From Gemmatimonadota bacterium (GTDB lineage Bacteria; Gemmatimonadota; Gemmatimonadetes; Gemmatimonadales; GWC2-71-9): DNA of 49,886 nucleotides. Below the pieces are notes generated by a model that worked only from the letters and a program-made list of their open reading frames with translations, made no database searches and was not told where the DNA came from. This document shows positions 33,738 to 41,918 of the stretch, one piece after another. Both the position numbers and the translations under genes were made by a program. The stretch is from contig QHUZ01000038.1 of NCBI GenBank assembly GCA_003223395.1, positions 1 through 49,886 of the forward strand, written 5' to 3'. Position 1 is the stretch's first letter. Each line of letters starts with the position of its first letter.

Positions 33738-33819
33738 GCCCTGGTGGTGGAACTGGTAGACACGCTGTCTTGAGGGGGCAGTGCCGCAAGGCGTCTCGGT
33801 TCGAATCCGAGCCAGGGCA
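33738..33819 (+). tRNA. tRNA-Leu (GAG)
   Basis: The cloverleaf folds completely: acceptor GCCCTGG with CCAGGGC, anticodon stem CTGTC/GGCAG with loop TTGAGGG (anticodon GAG), a long variable arm (TGCCGCAAGGCG) as expected for a class II tRNA, and T arm CTCGG-TTCGAAT-CCGAG. Discriminator A at 33819; CCA is not encoded. Confidence 0.97.
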
Positions 33820-33895
33820 TAGCGTGACGGGGGTCTCGTCCCCAGTGTGACGGCTGGCTGCTCGCGCAAACTCGCGCGGCGCATAGCTTTTCGGC

Positions 33896-35146
33896 ATGGA
33901 GCTATGGGTAGCGTTCGGGTTCGGTGCGGCAGTCGGCGCGCTGATCGGCTATGTACTGGGCCGGCAGACGCAGGTCCCCGCGCCGTCACGCGCCCGTCCT
34001 GCGCCCCCTTCGCAACCTCCACCATCCTCGCGATCTTCCAACTCGGCTTCACCCGACGTCAAGCACGTCGTTCTCGATGAAGGCTCCGCCAACGTTCTCA
34101 ATGCCCTGAACAACCGCCTCGCGGCGATCGGCGGGCTCGCCGATTTGCTGCACGGCAGCCCCCTCGATCCCGAGCGCGCCCGCGCGCTGGTGCTGTTGCA
34201 CGGCGAGGTGCGGCGCGCCGCCGAAATCACGAGTCATTTTCTCGAGCTCGCGGCACACCCGGCGGGAGCCGCGGAGCCGTGCGATGCGGCGGTTGTGATC
34301 AATGGGGTGCTGGCGGACCGCGAGTCCACCTTCCGCGAGCTCGGCGTCAAAATCGTGCGAGCGGTCCCCGACGACCTGCCGATGGTGGCGTGCCCCATGG
34401 CGCAGCTCAGCGAAATGCTGACGAAGCTGCTCGATTTCTCATTGCGCCGCTTGCGTGCCGCCCAGCCGCCCCGCGAGCTGCGGCTGGAGACGATCGCGAC
34501 CGGACCCTCGGTCGTCGTCTCGTTATGGGATTCGGGCAAGCCCCTGGCCGTCGAGGCGGAGCAGCGCCTGACGTCGCCGTTTCGCTTCACGCAATCGGGC
34601 GGTGGTGGCGAGGTGGAGTTCGCGCTCGCCCGGGCCCTCGCGCAATCGGCCGGCGGCAACCTGCGGCTCAGGCCGCGGGGCGGCAGCACCGGCGCCGAAG
34701 TGGTCGTGACCTTGCCGCGCAGCCTGCTGGGCGCGCAGACACCGCTGCCCTCGCCGGCGGAAAGCCTGCCGCGCATGCGCATCCTCGTCGTGGACGACGA
34801 CGCGGTGAACCGGCAGGCGATGGTGCTCCTGCTCGAGCGCGAAGGCCATCAGATCGTCGCGGTCGAGAACGGGCTCGAGGCGATGGAGCGGCTCGGCGAC
34901 CGCGACAACACGTTCGACGCCATCGTCACCGACCTGCAGATGCCGCGCCTCGGCGGGCGCGCGATGTACGAGCAGCTGGTCAACAGCCGACCGCTCGTCG
35001 CGAAGCGCTTCGTGTTTGTGACCGGAGATCAGGCGCGCGGCGAGACGCGGTCGTTCCTGGAGAACTGCGGTCAGCCGTCGGTCACAAAACCCTACGATTT
35101 AGGCGATTTGATCAACGCGATCGGAACTGTTTCACGGAAGAAATAG
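33896..35146 (+). CDS. Response-regulator protein with degenerate histidine-kinase core
   Basis: Protein of 416 residues: one N-terminal membrane helix (WVAFGFGAAVGALIGYVLGR), a Pro/Ser-rich linker, a DHp-like helical pair, a degenerate ATPase-like domain and a C-terminal receiver. The DHp-like part reads NVLNALNNRLAAIGGLADLL, where kinases have a phosphoacceptor His; here the position is Asn. The ATPase region (QLSEMLTKLLDFSLRRLRAA, VVSLWDSGKPL) lacks clear N and G boxes. The receiver is intact: ILVVDDDAVNRQAM acidic pair, AIVTDLQMP phospho-Asp, FVTGD and SVTKPYD. It probably acts as a membrane-bound phosphate receiver. No partner kinase is adjacent. Confidence 0.82.
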   Translation: MELWVAFGFGAAVGALIGYVLGRQTQVPAPSRARPAPPSQPPPSSRSSNSASPDVKHVVLDEGSANVLNALNNRLAAIGGLADLLHGSPLDPERARALVLLHGEVRRAAEITSHFLELAAHPAGAAEPCDAAVVINGVLADRESTFRELGVKIVRAVPDDLPMVACPMAQLSEMLTKLLDFSLRRLRAAQPPRELRLETIATGPSVVVSLWDSGKPLAVEAEQRLTSPFRFTQSGGGGEVEFALARALAQSAGGNLRLRPRGGSTGAEVVVTLPRSLLGAQTPLPSPAESLPRMRILVVDDDAVNRQAMVLLLEREGHQIVAVENGLEAMERLGDRDNTFDAIVTDLQMPRLGGRAMYEQLVNSRPLVAKRFVFVTGDQARGETRSFLENCGQPSVTKPYDLGDLINAIGTVSRKK

Positions 35147-35163
35147 CCTACTATTCGGATCTA

Positions 35164-36408
35164 TCAGTTCGGAGCATGAACTCGGGGGCCCCCATAATCG
35201 CGGTCGCCGCCAATCCCCGGCCCGGCCAGCTCGAGCCCCCCTCGATCATTGTTGATCTGCGCGATGAATTGACGAATCGACCCGGCGAACGGCGCCGTGC
35301 GGCCGTGCCTGCCGAACGGGTCGGTATACCACACCTCGGGGCCGCCCGCATTGCCGATGAAGTTGGAATTGACGTCGACCACGCGGTCCGTGCCGTCGAA
35401 CACCGAGCGCGGATCGTCGAACGTGATTCCCGTGATGGTCCCGTTGCTGGTGGAGCGCGCGCAGGCCCCACCCCGCGCGGCGTTCCCCGCCGGCGTGACT
35501 TCGTAGCACACGTCGATCGGCCGTCCGGTAATTCCCACCAGGGCCGGATCGTAGAAACGGCTCGGCAGCGAGACCTGGAAATACGGATTGAAGAACGCGA
35601 GCGTGTGGCCGTCTTCGCGGCGCACCGAGTTCGAGGTTTGCCAGCTCTCGTGCAACGCCCCGAAGTTCGAGAACTGTCCCGCGGGCACGAGGATATCGCG
35701 ATCCACGCAGGTGCGATCGGGAATGATCCGCACACCGCCGCCGTCGGGCGAGTTCGGCGGCGTCGCCGGACCGACGACGACGGTCGTGCCGTCGCAGCTG
35801 CGCTCGAATTGGCCTGGCGTGCCGATCGCCGCCAGCATCGTGATGTGCATCTCGGTCCCGTCGGTGCAGCGGATGTGATAGACCAGCTCGTGCAAGTTGT
35901 TGGTGAACGCGTCCTTCGAGTGCGTGCCCTGATGCAGTTTTGTGAGGATATCGCAGCGCACGGCGAAGATCGCATCCGCCGCGGCGCTGCCGAAATGCAT
36001 CGGGACGTCGTTCTGCCATTCAATCTTGTGTCCGAAGTGGTCTTCGTGCCGCGTGGTGAGCGGATCGTAGACGTCGAGCTGTTCGTTCGCGTACCCGAAC
36101 GGGATCTGCCCGACTTCGCGATATAGCGCCGAACCGCGCGGATCGCGTCCATGATCGTGGCCGAAGGAGCAGCCGGTCACCGGATCGATCGGCGGATGCC
36201 ACGTCGGATAGAGCTTGTGATCGGGTCCGACCACCGAGTAGGCGTCGTGCTGTGCCTTGGTGCAGTCGTCATTCGCACCCGGGGACCAGAGACCGAAGGA
36301 CGCAGCGTTGCCCGTGGCGGGGCCGTAGTCGGGTGCCGCCGGCATGTCGTGGCACGCCGCCAGGGCCGCGGTTGCCACGAGAAAGAGCAGCAGGGATGCG
36401 GGTTTCAT
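35164..36408 (-). CDS. Large secreted lipoprotein, His- and Cys-containing, unknown
   Basis: Lipoprotein of 414 residues with lipobox LAAC near residue 19 (MKPASLLLFLVATAALAACH). The mature part contains GCSFGHDHGRDPRG, TRHEDHFGHKIEWQNDVPMH, HELVYHIRCTDGTEMHITML and DRTCVDRDILVPAGQFSNFG. The concentration of His in three clusters suggests metal binding; paired Cys residues may form disulfides. The family is not recognised by me. It is convergent with the receiver protein gene (18 bp between stops) and diverges from the outer-membrane protein across about 95 bp. Confidence 0.75.
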   Translation of the reverse strand: MKPASLLLFLVATAALAACHDMPAAPDYGPATGNAASFGLWSPGANDDCTKAQHDAYSVVGPDHKLYPTWHPPIDPVTGCSFGHDHGRDPRGSALYREVGQIPFGYANEQLDVYDPLTTRHEDHFGHKIEWQNDVPMHFGSAAADAIFAVRCDILTKLHQGTHSKDAFTNNLHELVYHIRCTDGTEMHITMLAAIGTPGQFERSCDGTTVVVGPATPPNSPDGGGVRIIPDRTCVDRDILVPAGQFSNFGALHESWQTSNSVRREDGHTLAFFNPYFQVSLPSRFYDPALVGITGRPIDVCYEVTPAGNAARGGACARSTSNGTITGITFDDPRSVFDGTDRVVDVNSNFIGNAGGPEVWYTDPFGRHGRTAPFAGSIRQFIAQINNDRGGLELAGPGIGGDRDYGGPRVHAPN

Positions 36409-36503
36409 GGATTCCCGGCCTCACGTTCGCCCCGTCGCGGCACGATCAGCGGTGACCGTGATCACTCCCAAATTGGCCACCGTAGTTGAGTTATAGTGGC
36501 GCG

Positions 36504-37073
36504 ATGCGAACCACTGCGATGGTCCTGGTGGCAACCCTGCTCGCCGGCACGAGCGGCGCCGCCGCACAGCGTCGCGAAGCGTCCGGGTTGTGGTACAGTG
36601 TCGGCGTGGCGCCGGGCTGGGCGCGCGTCACGTGCGACATCTGCGCCGGGCGCAGGACGACAGGCCTCTCCGCGTTCGTGGGAGTCGGCGGCAGTACCGG
36701 ACGCGCGGTGCGCGTCGGCGCCGAGCTCGCCGGCTGGCGGCAGCGCGACGGTGGAGTGACCCAGACGCTGCTGTCGTTTGGTGCCGCCGCGTACTGGTAT
36801 CCGAACGTGCGGCGTCAGTTCTACCTGCGGGGCGGCGCGACCTTCGTCATGCACCGCGTCAATGACGGCACCGACGTCGTCACCTCATCGGGAATCGGCC
36901 CGCAGCTAGGTGTCGGTTATGAGTACCCGGTGAACCGCTCCTGGCGGCTCGCGCCGTTTGCGCATTACTCGGTCGGTGTCTTCGGCGGCGACGTGAAGTT
37001 CAACGGCGGCCAGGCCGCGGGCAGCGCGACCGTGAGCTTCCTTCAGGTGGGTGCGAGTCTGACGCGCAGGTAG
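36504..37073 (+). CDS. Outer-membrane beta-barrel protein
   Basis: Exported protein of 189 residues. ATG 36504 gives signal peptide MRTTAMVLVATLLAGTSGAA then AQRREASG. Alternating strands (LWYSVGVAPGWARV, AVRVGAELAGWRQRDGG, QTLLSFGAAAYWYPN, QFYLRGGATFVMHRV, IGPQLGVGYEYPVNRSWRLA, TVSFLQVGASLTRR) and the C-terminal aromatic/hydrophobic pattern fit an eight-stranded OmpA/OmpX-like barrel. A CDIC motif near residue 46 is unusual for a barrel. Function unknown. A possible -10 (TTATAGTGG) ends about 8 bp before the ATG, suggesting a very short leader. Confidence 0.8.
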   Translation: MRTTAMVLVATLLAGTSGAAAQRREASGLWYSVGVAPGWARVTCDICAGRRTTGLSAFVGVGGSTGRAVRVGAELAGWRQRDGGVTQTLLSFGAAAYWYPNVRRQFYLRGGATFVMHRVNDGTDVVTSSGIGPQLGVGYEYPVNRSWRLAPFAHYSVGVFGGDVKFNGGQAAGSATVSFLQVGASLTRR

Positions 37074-37223
37074 ATCACGGAAACTGACGCTTCCACGAGG
37101 CCCACGTGAGCGCTCCCGTCCAGGAGTAGCGTGTCCCCAACCATCCCCGGCGTAGCGACCGGGCGCGGCAAATGATCGTCAAGGAACCGGACAGCGAGCT
37201 GACAGCGAGGCGACAGCGCCGCG

Positions 37224-38282
37224 CTAGCGCGGAGGCCCCCCGCTCCCGACGATCACCGAGTCCGTTGCCCCGTTCGCCAGCAGATCCACCAGGTCCCGAT
37301 GGTAGTACGGATCGGCGGGATCGAGCGCGGGCCACTCCCGGTAATGGTCCGGCGCGAACAGGCCCACCATCTCCGCCATGGCGCCGTACGATGTGTCGCG
37401 CGCGGGATTGTCGAACACTCCCACCACGCGGTAGCGATGCCCGGCCTTGAGGTGCAGCCCCTCGCCGCGGATCGCGAGCAGCTTGCGCGGTATCGACAGC
37501 ACATGTCCGAGCGAGTCGCGTCTCGCGTTGACCTGCACGAGCGTCTTGCCGCTCGCGGCATCGACGAGCTTGACCAGCGTGCCGCAGTCGTGCAGGTGGC
37601 CGGTCACCATCAGGAGATGCCCGGACAGCGGGGGGCTGAACTCGTAGCCGATCTCGAAGTGGCCCGGGGGGACGTTGAAGCGGTTCTCCTCGGGATTGGT
37701 CTGGATGTTCACGTCCATGTAGGCGGGAAGCACGTCGATTGGCCTGGGCCTGAGGGTCCGGTTTGCCATGAACAGGACGATGCGCCAGTAGGCGACGGGG
37801 ATCTCGGGCCCAGTGTCGTTGTGCCACATCGCGTACACGCCCAGGTCCTGACCGGCCCGCATCGGCACACCGATGGAGCGCGGGATGCGGATATCGCCGG
37901 TGTCCGACTCCTCGGCGGTGCCCAGCAGCCGCTCGAGAGCCGGGTAGATGAACTGGCGGCGCGAGAAGTTCACCACGATCAGGTGATGCAGCAGGCGGTG
38001 AGGCAGCACATGGCCGTGATCGTCGAACAGGTCGATGCGGAAGCCCTGGAGCCAGCCGTCCACTGGAAACGCGAACTTCTGTACCGGGGTGGCGGGCATG
38101 TCCATCATCATTCCGGGCATTTCCTGGCTCACGGGCACGCGGTACGGGCCGCCCGTGATCAAGACGCGACGGTGCGCGGAGTCGACTTCTACGTGCAATG
38201 GCGGCGGCACGGGGGGGTGGGGTTGCTGGGCGGCGGCGCGAACCGGTATCAGGAGCGAGGCGAGAAGTGCGAAGTGGCGCAT
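37224..38282 (-). CDS. Secreted PHM-like copper protein with His/Met ligand set
   Basis: Exported protein of 352 residues with signal peptide MRHFALLASLLIPVRAAAQ. The order of conserved residues matches the copper type II ascorbate-dependent monooxygenases: His99-His100 (PHRLLHHLIVVN), His154 (YAMWHNDTGPE), His229-x-His231 (VTGHLHDCGTLV) and a Met at 302 or 305 (YGAMAEMVGLF). In PHM the CuA site is HH plus H and the CuB site is HxH plus M. A Met-rich stretch MPGMMMDMP (residues 55-63) precedes the core. The rest does not align obviously to PHM, and catalysis is not shown. The assignment is a pattern match plus the copper setting. Upstream, a 24-bp palindrome lies 40 bp from the start. Confidence 0.65.
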   Translation of the reverse strand: MRHFALLASLLIPVRAAAQQPHPPVPPPLHVEVDSAHRRVLITGGPYRVPVSQEMPGMMMDMPATPVQKFAFPVDGWLQGFRIDLFDDHGHVLPHRLLHHLIVVNFSRRQFIYPALERLLGTAEESDTGDIRIPRSIGVPMRAGQDLGVYAMWHNDTGPEIPVAYWRIVLFMANRTLRPRPIDVLPAYMDVNIQTNPEENRFNVPPGHFEIGYEFSPPLSGHLLMVTGHLHDCGTLVKLVDAASGKTLVQVNARRDSLGHVLSIPRKLLAIRGEGLHLKAGHRYRVVGVFDNPARDTSYGAMAEMVGLFAPDHYREWPALDPADPYYHRDLVDLLANGATDSVIVGSGGPPR

Positions 38283-38321
38283 GCGAGACAGACCAGCTGA
38301 TCTGGAGAATGGTCAATAATG

Positions 38322-38345
38322 AATGATCAATGATCATTGATCATT
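38322..38345. repeat. Perfect 24-bp palindrome upstream of the PHM-like gene
   Basis: AATGATCAATGA (38322-38333) is followed directly by its exact complement TCATTGATCATT. The 40 bp around it are built from TGATCA/ATGATC units in an otherwise GC-rich region. It sits 40 bp from the PHM-like start and 16 bp from the tRNA-Lys 3' end. It may be an operator or a cruciform-prone terminator of the tRNA transcript. Confidence 0.6.
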
Positions 38346-38360
38346 GGTCATTCCGTAGGA

Positions 38361-38423
<63 letters not shown>

Positions 38424-38433
<10 letters not shown>

Positions 38434-39029
38434 GTCGAGGCGGCGGGTGGGGCGGCGGAAAAATCATCAGGACCCGCTGCCGCAGCAAGGGGACGGCTCG
38501 GCAACCCGATCTTGGTACCCCATTCATCGGTCAGCTTGAACGTCTCACTCATTGGGAACCGGAGCACCCACAAGCGCCGCGCCAGATCCTTGAGGGACCA
38601 GATGACCGTGCGCTGCACCTCGACCGAGGACCATTGCCCGAATTCGTTGTGGGCCAGATCGGTCCCCAGCGCTTCGGCGATACTCGTGGCTAACTCCTGA
38701 TGTTCCTGCTGCACTGGCTGCTGTGGAACCTTTTTGGTTCCCTTTTTGGGACCTGAACCTTCGCCCCAAAGTACCCACTCCAGCGTAACATCTGGGATCC
38801 CAAGCTCTTTTGCCTTCGCGACGATCAGCCGGGCGACGTCGGCCGGAAACTTCTCTCGATGCGGCCATTTCTTTATAGCTGCTTCGGTTACAGCACCGCC
38901 CAGCGCCGCGGCGAACTGTCGGTAGCTCAACGAGATGCCGTCCCAGGGACTGAAGACGTCGAGCAGCACAGCCAGGCGACTCGCTACGGGGACTCGTTTC
39001 GGGCCAGTTTCGGGCTTGACAGGTGACAA
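38424..39029 (-). CDS. Repressor-like helix-turn-helix protein overlapping tRNA-Lys
   Basis: Protein of 201 residues. The N-terminal half has a DNA-binding look: SRLAVLLDVFSPWDGISLSY, RQFAAALGGAVTEAAIKKWP and HREKFPADVARLIVAKAKEL, reminiscent of phage CI-like or Cro-like repressors where a KKW segment follows the recognition helix. The C-terminal part (DLARRLWVLRFPMSETFKLT) has no recognised domain. Its stop lies inside the tRNA-Lys gene, 10 bp past the tRNA 5' end, so the two share sequence. No integrase or other phage gene is nearby. It could be a lone regulator or the remnant of a tRNA-linked element. Confidence 0.6.
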
Positions 39030-39158
39030 GATATGCCTACTTTCGGTGTCGTGGATAGACAGCAGAAGGACCGATTCTGTCCAATACTGCCGTCTGAGCT
39101 CATCGCAGTCAAGTCGCCCTCGTAGTCACCAGGTACCCTGGAGCCCTTGGAGATCCTC

Positions 39159-39854
39159 ATGAAGTTGTTCGTGCGCCGCTCCCTCATGGTCCTCGTCCTG
39201 GCGCTTTCGGTAGCGCGCTGCGCGGACCAACCCACAGCGGTGAAAGCTGCCGCAGCTCCCGCAGCTCCCCAGGCCCTGCGCTGGGCTCAAGCTCCACAGT
39301 TCACAGCTCGACTTGATGCTCGCGCGCGCCGCTCCGGAACGATGGCCCTGACACCTCCCCTCAGTCTCGACCAGTATCAAGTGTCGTTCTGGGCGGTGCG
39401 CGGCGAGTCTCGCTCGGTCCAAATCAACTACAGCAGCAGCATCGATTCCGAAACGCATCCGTTCCTCCTCCTCACGACGACCGATCCCCAGTTCGTCCCG
39501 GGCGTCGGTGAGCTCGCCTTGGGGGACTCGGTCCTCATCACCGTCAGCGTCGACACCAGCAAGATCGGCGTGATTCTCGAGCCGAGCGGCTTGCAGTTCG
39601 GCGAGCCGGCCCACCTGAAGATCTGGTACGGGGGTGCGGGCGGCGACCTGAACGGCGACGGCGTCGCGGACAGCAGCGACAGCGTCATCGAAGCGAAGCT
39701 GCTCGGCCTCTGGTATCGCGAAGACGACAGCGCAGCGTGGGAAAAACTCGGCGCGAGCCAGTCGCTCGACGACCAGTCGTTCACATACGCGCTGCCGCAC
39801 TTCTGCGAGTACGAGATCGCGGAAGCGCTGTTGGAGTGGTCGGTGGGCTTCTAG
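39159..39854 (+). CDS. Secreted lipoprotein with dockerin-like calcium loop
   Basis: Exported protein of 231 residues. ATG 39159 gives MKLFVRRSLMVLVLALSVAR with a possible lipobox VARC. The mature part is beta-rich (SFWAVRGESRSVQINYSSSI, HPFLLLTTTDPQFVP, SVLITVSVDTSKIGVILEPS). Near residue 160 GGDLNGDGVADSSDSVIEAK follows the dockerin/EF-hand pattern (D.N.DG..D..D). Only one loop is present, so it is not a full dockerin. The ATG follows TTGGAG. It lies 18 bp before the TPR gene. Confidence 0.75.
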   Translation: MKLFVRRSLMVLVLALSVARCADQPTAVKAAAAPAAPQALRWAQAPQFTARLDARARRSGTMALTPPLSLDQYQVSFWAVRGESRSVQINYSSSIDSETHPFLLLTTTDPQFVPGVGELALGDSVLITVSVDTSKIGVILEPSGLQFGEPAHLKIWYGGAGGDLNGDGVADSSDSVIEAKLLGLWYREDDSAAWEKLGASQSLDDQSFTYALPHFCEYEIAEALLEWSVGF

Positions 39855-39872
39855 GCGGGAGAGCGCATCCCA

Positions 39873-41891
39873 ATGCCCAAAGATCACACCCACGACCAGC
39901 GCCTCGCAGAGGCGTCGCCCGTCGTCGCAAAGGCCCGCGCACTCGCGGCCGCCGGCCACCATGCCGCGGTAGTCGAGTTCCTGGGCGCGCGCGACCAGAG
40001 CGAGCTCGCCGAGCCCACCCTCGCCTTGCTCTACGGCATCGCGCAGGCGCGGCTCGGCCGGCACGAACAAGGTCTCCAGTGGATCGATCAGGCCCTCGCC
40101 GCGGCGCGGCAGCGCCGCGAGCATGGCGTCGAGCGTCATGCGCTCAACGCGCGGGGCGCGATCGCCCTCGTCAGCGGTGACCTCACCGAAGCCGCCGACT
40201 TCTGCACGCAAGCCCTGATGGCCGCGAGCCGCGATGGCGATCACGCCACGACCGGCCGCGCCTCGAACAACCTGGGCATCATCAGCCATTTGCGCGGCCG
40301 CCACGCCGAGGCCATTTCCTCGTGGGAGATCGCCGCCGCAGCCCACCATCGCGCCGGTATGCAAGCGGGCGTCGCCGACTGCTTGCACAACCTGGCCAAC
40401 GCGTATCGCGAGCAGAGCGCGCTGGACAAGGCGTTGGCGACTGCCGATCAAGCCGTCGCCGCCGCCGAAGCAAGCCACGACGAGGCACTCTATGCGCTGA
40501 CGCTGCGCGGCCGCGCGGAAATCCGCGCCGTGCGCAGCGAGCCGGAGCTGGCCCGCCGCGAGCTCGACCGCATCCGCGTTGTCCGCGGCCAGATGCCCGA
40601 CCCCGTCGCCGAGGCCGAGGACCTGCGGATCCAGGCGCTCGTGCTGGTGGTGGAGAACCAGCTGCCCCGCGCCGAAAAGGCGTTGCGCGAGGTGATCGGT
40701 CGCGCCGAGCTGCACGCGCGGCTGCTCCTGCAGGGCGAGGCAACCCGCGATCTCGCCGTGGTGTTGCGCCGCACGGGCCGCACGGCCGAAGCGCAGGCCG
40801 CGGCGCAGGCCGCCAAGGGCATCTTCGCCCGCATGGGCGCCGAGAGCGAAATCCGGAAGCTGGCCAATCAGGGTTGGGACGAGGCGTTCGCCGCCGAGCT
40901 CCGCGGGTCGCTCGCGCCGATCCATGTCGCGCAGGAGTACGCGGACGCAGGCAAATACGCCGAACTGCTGACCTATCTCGAGCAGCGCTCCAAGGACGAG
41001 CTCGAAGAGTCCGCGTTGCTCACGCTGCTCCTCGGCATCGCCCACAGCCGCCTCGGCCGTCTCGAGGTGGGCCAGCAATGGGCCATGGTTGCGCAGTTGC
41101 GCGCCCGCTCGCTGAAGGACCGGATGATGGAAGTCCGTGCGCTCAACGTCTGCGGCGCTATCGCACTGGAGCGGGGCGGCATCGACGAGGCGACGTACTT
41201 CTTCACGCGGGCCCAGGAAGAGGCGGGCGAGGACAACGACATGGCCACCGTCGGCCGGTGCGCCAACAACCTCGGCATCATCGCCAACATGCAGGGCGAC
41301 TATCGCCGCGCCGTCATCGCCTACACGCGCGCGATCGCCTCCTACGAGCAGGCACATTTCGCTCGCGGCGTGGCCGAAGCACGCCACAACCTCGGCATGG
41401 TGTGCCGCGCGCAGGGCCGGCTGGACCGCGCCCTGGAGAACGCGCAGACCGCCATTGAGGAAGCGCAGGCGTTGGGCGACCAGCAACTCAGCGCCCAAGC
41501 CATCGCCGGCCTCGCCGAGGTTCACGTATCCCGCGGTGAAGCCGACCTCGCGCTGGCCACGATCGAGCGCGCCATCGCGACGCATCGCGAGCTCAAGGAT
41601 CCCGTGCGCGAAGCCGAAGATCTGCGCATCAAGGCCGGGGCGCTGGCGCTGAGGGCCAACGGCAACCGCGAAGCGGCGGAGACGATGCTTCGCGACGTCA
41701 TCGCCCGCGCGACCGAGCACGGCCGTCCGTTGCTGCTCGCGATGGCAGAGCGCGATCTCGCGCACCTGCTGATCCAGATGGGCGACGCCGCCGGCGCGAG
41801 AGCGGCTGCCCAGCGCGCGCGCTCCTCGTTCCAACGGCTCTCGGCGCGCGCCGAGATCGACAAACTCGACGACTTGCTGGAGACGGCTTGA
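39873..41891 (+). CDS. TPR protein made of two tandem paralogous halves
   Basis: Cytoplasmic all-helical protein of 672 residues containing two copies of an approximately 320-residue TPR array. First copy examples: LLYGIAQARLGRHEQGLQW, TTGRASNNLGIISHLRGRHA, AEDLRIQALVLVVENQLPRA and QGEATRDLAVVLRRTGRTAE. Second copy: LLLGIAHSRLGRLEVGQQWA, TVGRCANNLGIIANMQGDYR, AEDLRIKAGALALRANGNRE and LLAMAERDLAHLLIQMGDAA. The copies align from end to end with clear divergence, so the duplication is old. TPR arrays bind partner proteins. A GGDEF protein follows after about 27 bp, so it may scaffold c-di-GMP signalling. Confidence 0.9.
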   Translation: MPKDHTHDQRLAEASPVVAKARALAAAGHHAAVVEFLGARDQSELAEPTLALLYGIAQARLGRHEQGLQWIDQALAAARQRREHGVERHALNARGAIALVSGDLTEAADFCTQALMAASRDGDHATTGRASNNLGIISHLRGRHAEAISSWEIAAAAHHRAGMQAGVADCLHNLANAYREQSALDKALATADQAVAAAEASHDEALYALTLRGRAEIRAVRSEPELARRELDRIRVVRGQMPDPVAEAEDLRIQALVLVVENQLPRAEKALREVIGRAELHARLLLQGEATRDLAVVLRRTGRTAEAQAAAQAAKGIFARMGAESEIRKLANQGWDEAFAAELRGSLAPIHVAQEYADAGKYAELLTYLEQRSKDELEESALLTLLLGIAHSRLGRLEVGQQWAMVAQLRARSLKDRMMEVRALNVCGAIALERGGIDEATYFFTRAQEEAGEDNDMATVGRCANNLGIIANMQGDYRRAVIAYTRAIASYEQAHFARGVAEARHNLGMVCRAQGRLDRALENAQTAIEEAQALGDQQLSAQAIAGLAEVHVSRGEADLALATIERAIATHRELKDPVREAEDLRIKAGALALRANGNREAAETMLRDVIARATEHGRPLLLAMAERDLAHLLIQMGDAAGARAAAQRARSSFQRLSARAEIDKLDDLLETA

Positions 41892-41918
41892 TGTTCCAGC
41901 GAGGAAAGCTCTCGAACT

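Noticed and set aside
37075-38337. A 420-codon frame on the same strand as the PHM-like gene
   Set aside because: It is Arg/Pro/Ser-rich and lacks domains, while the overlapping frame has a signal peptide and ordered His/Met ligands.
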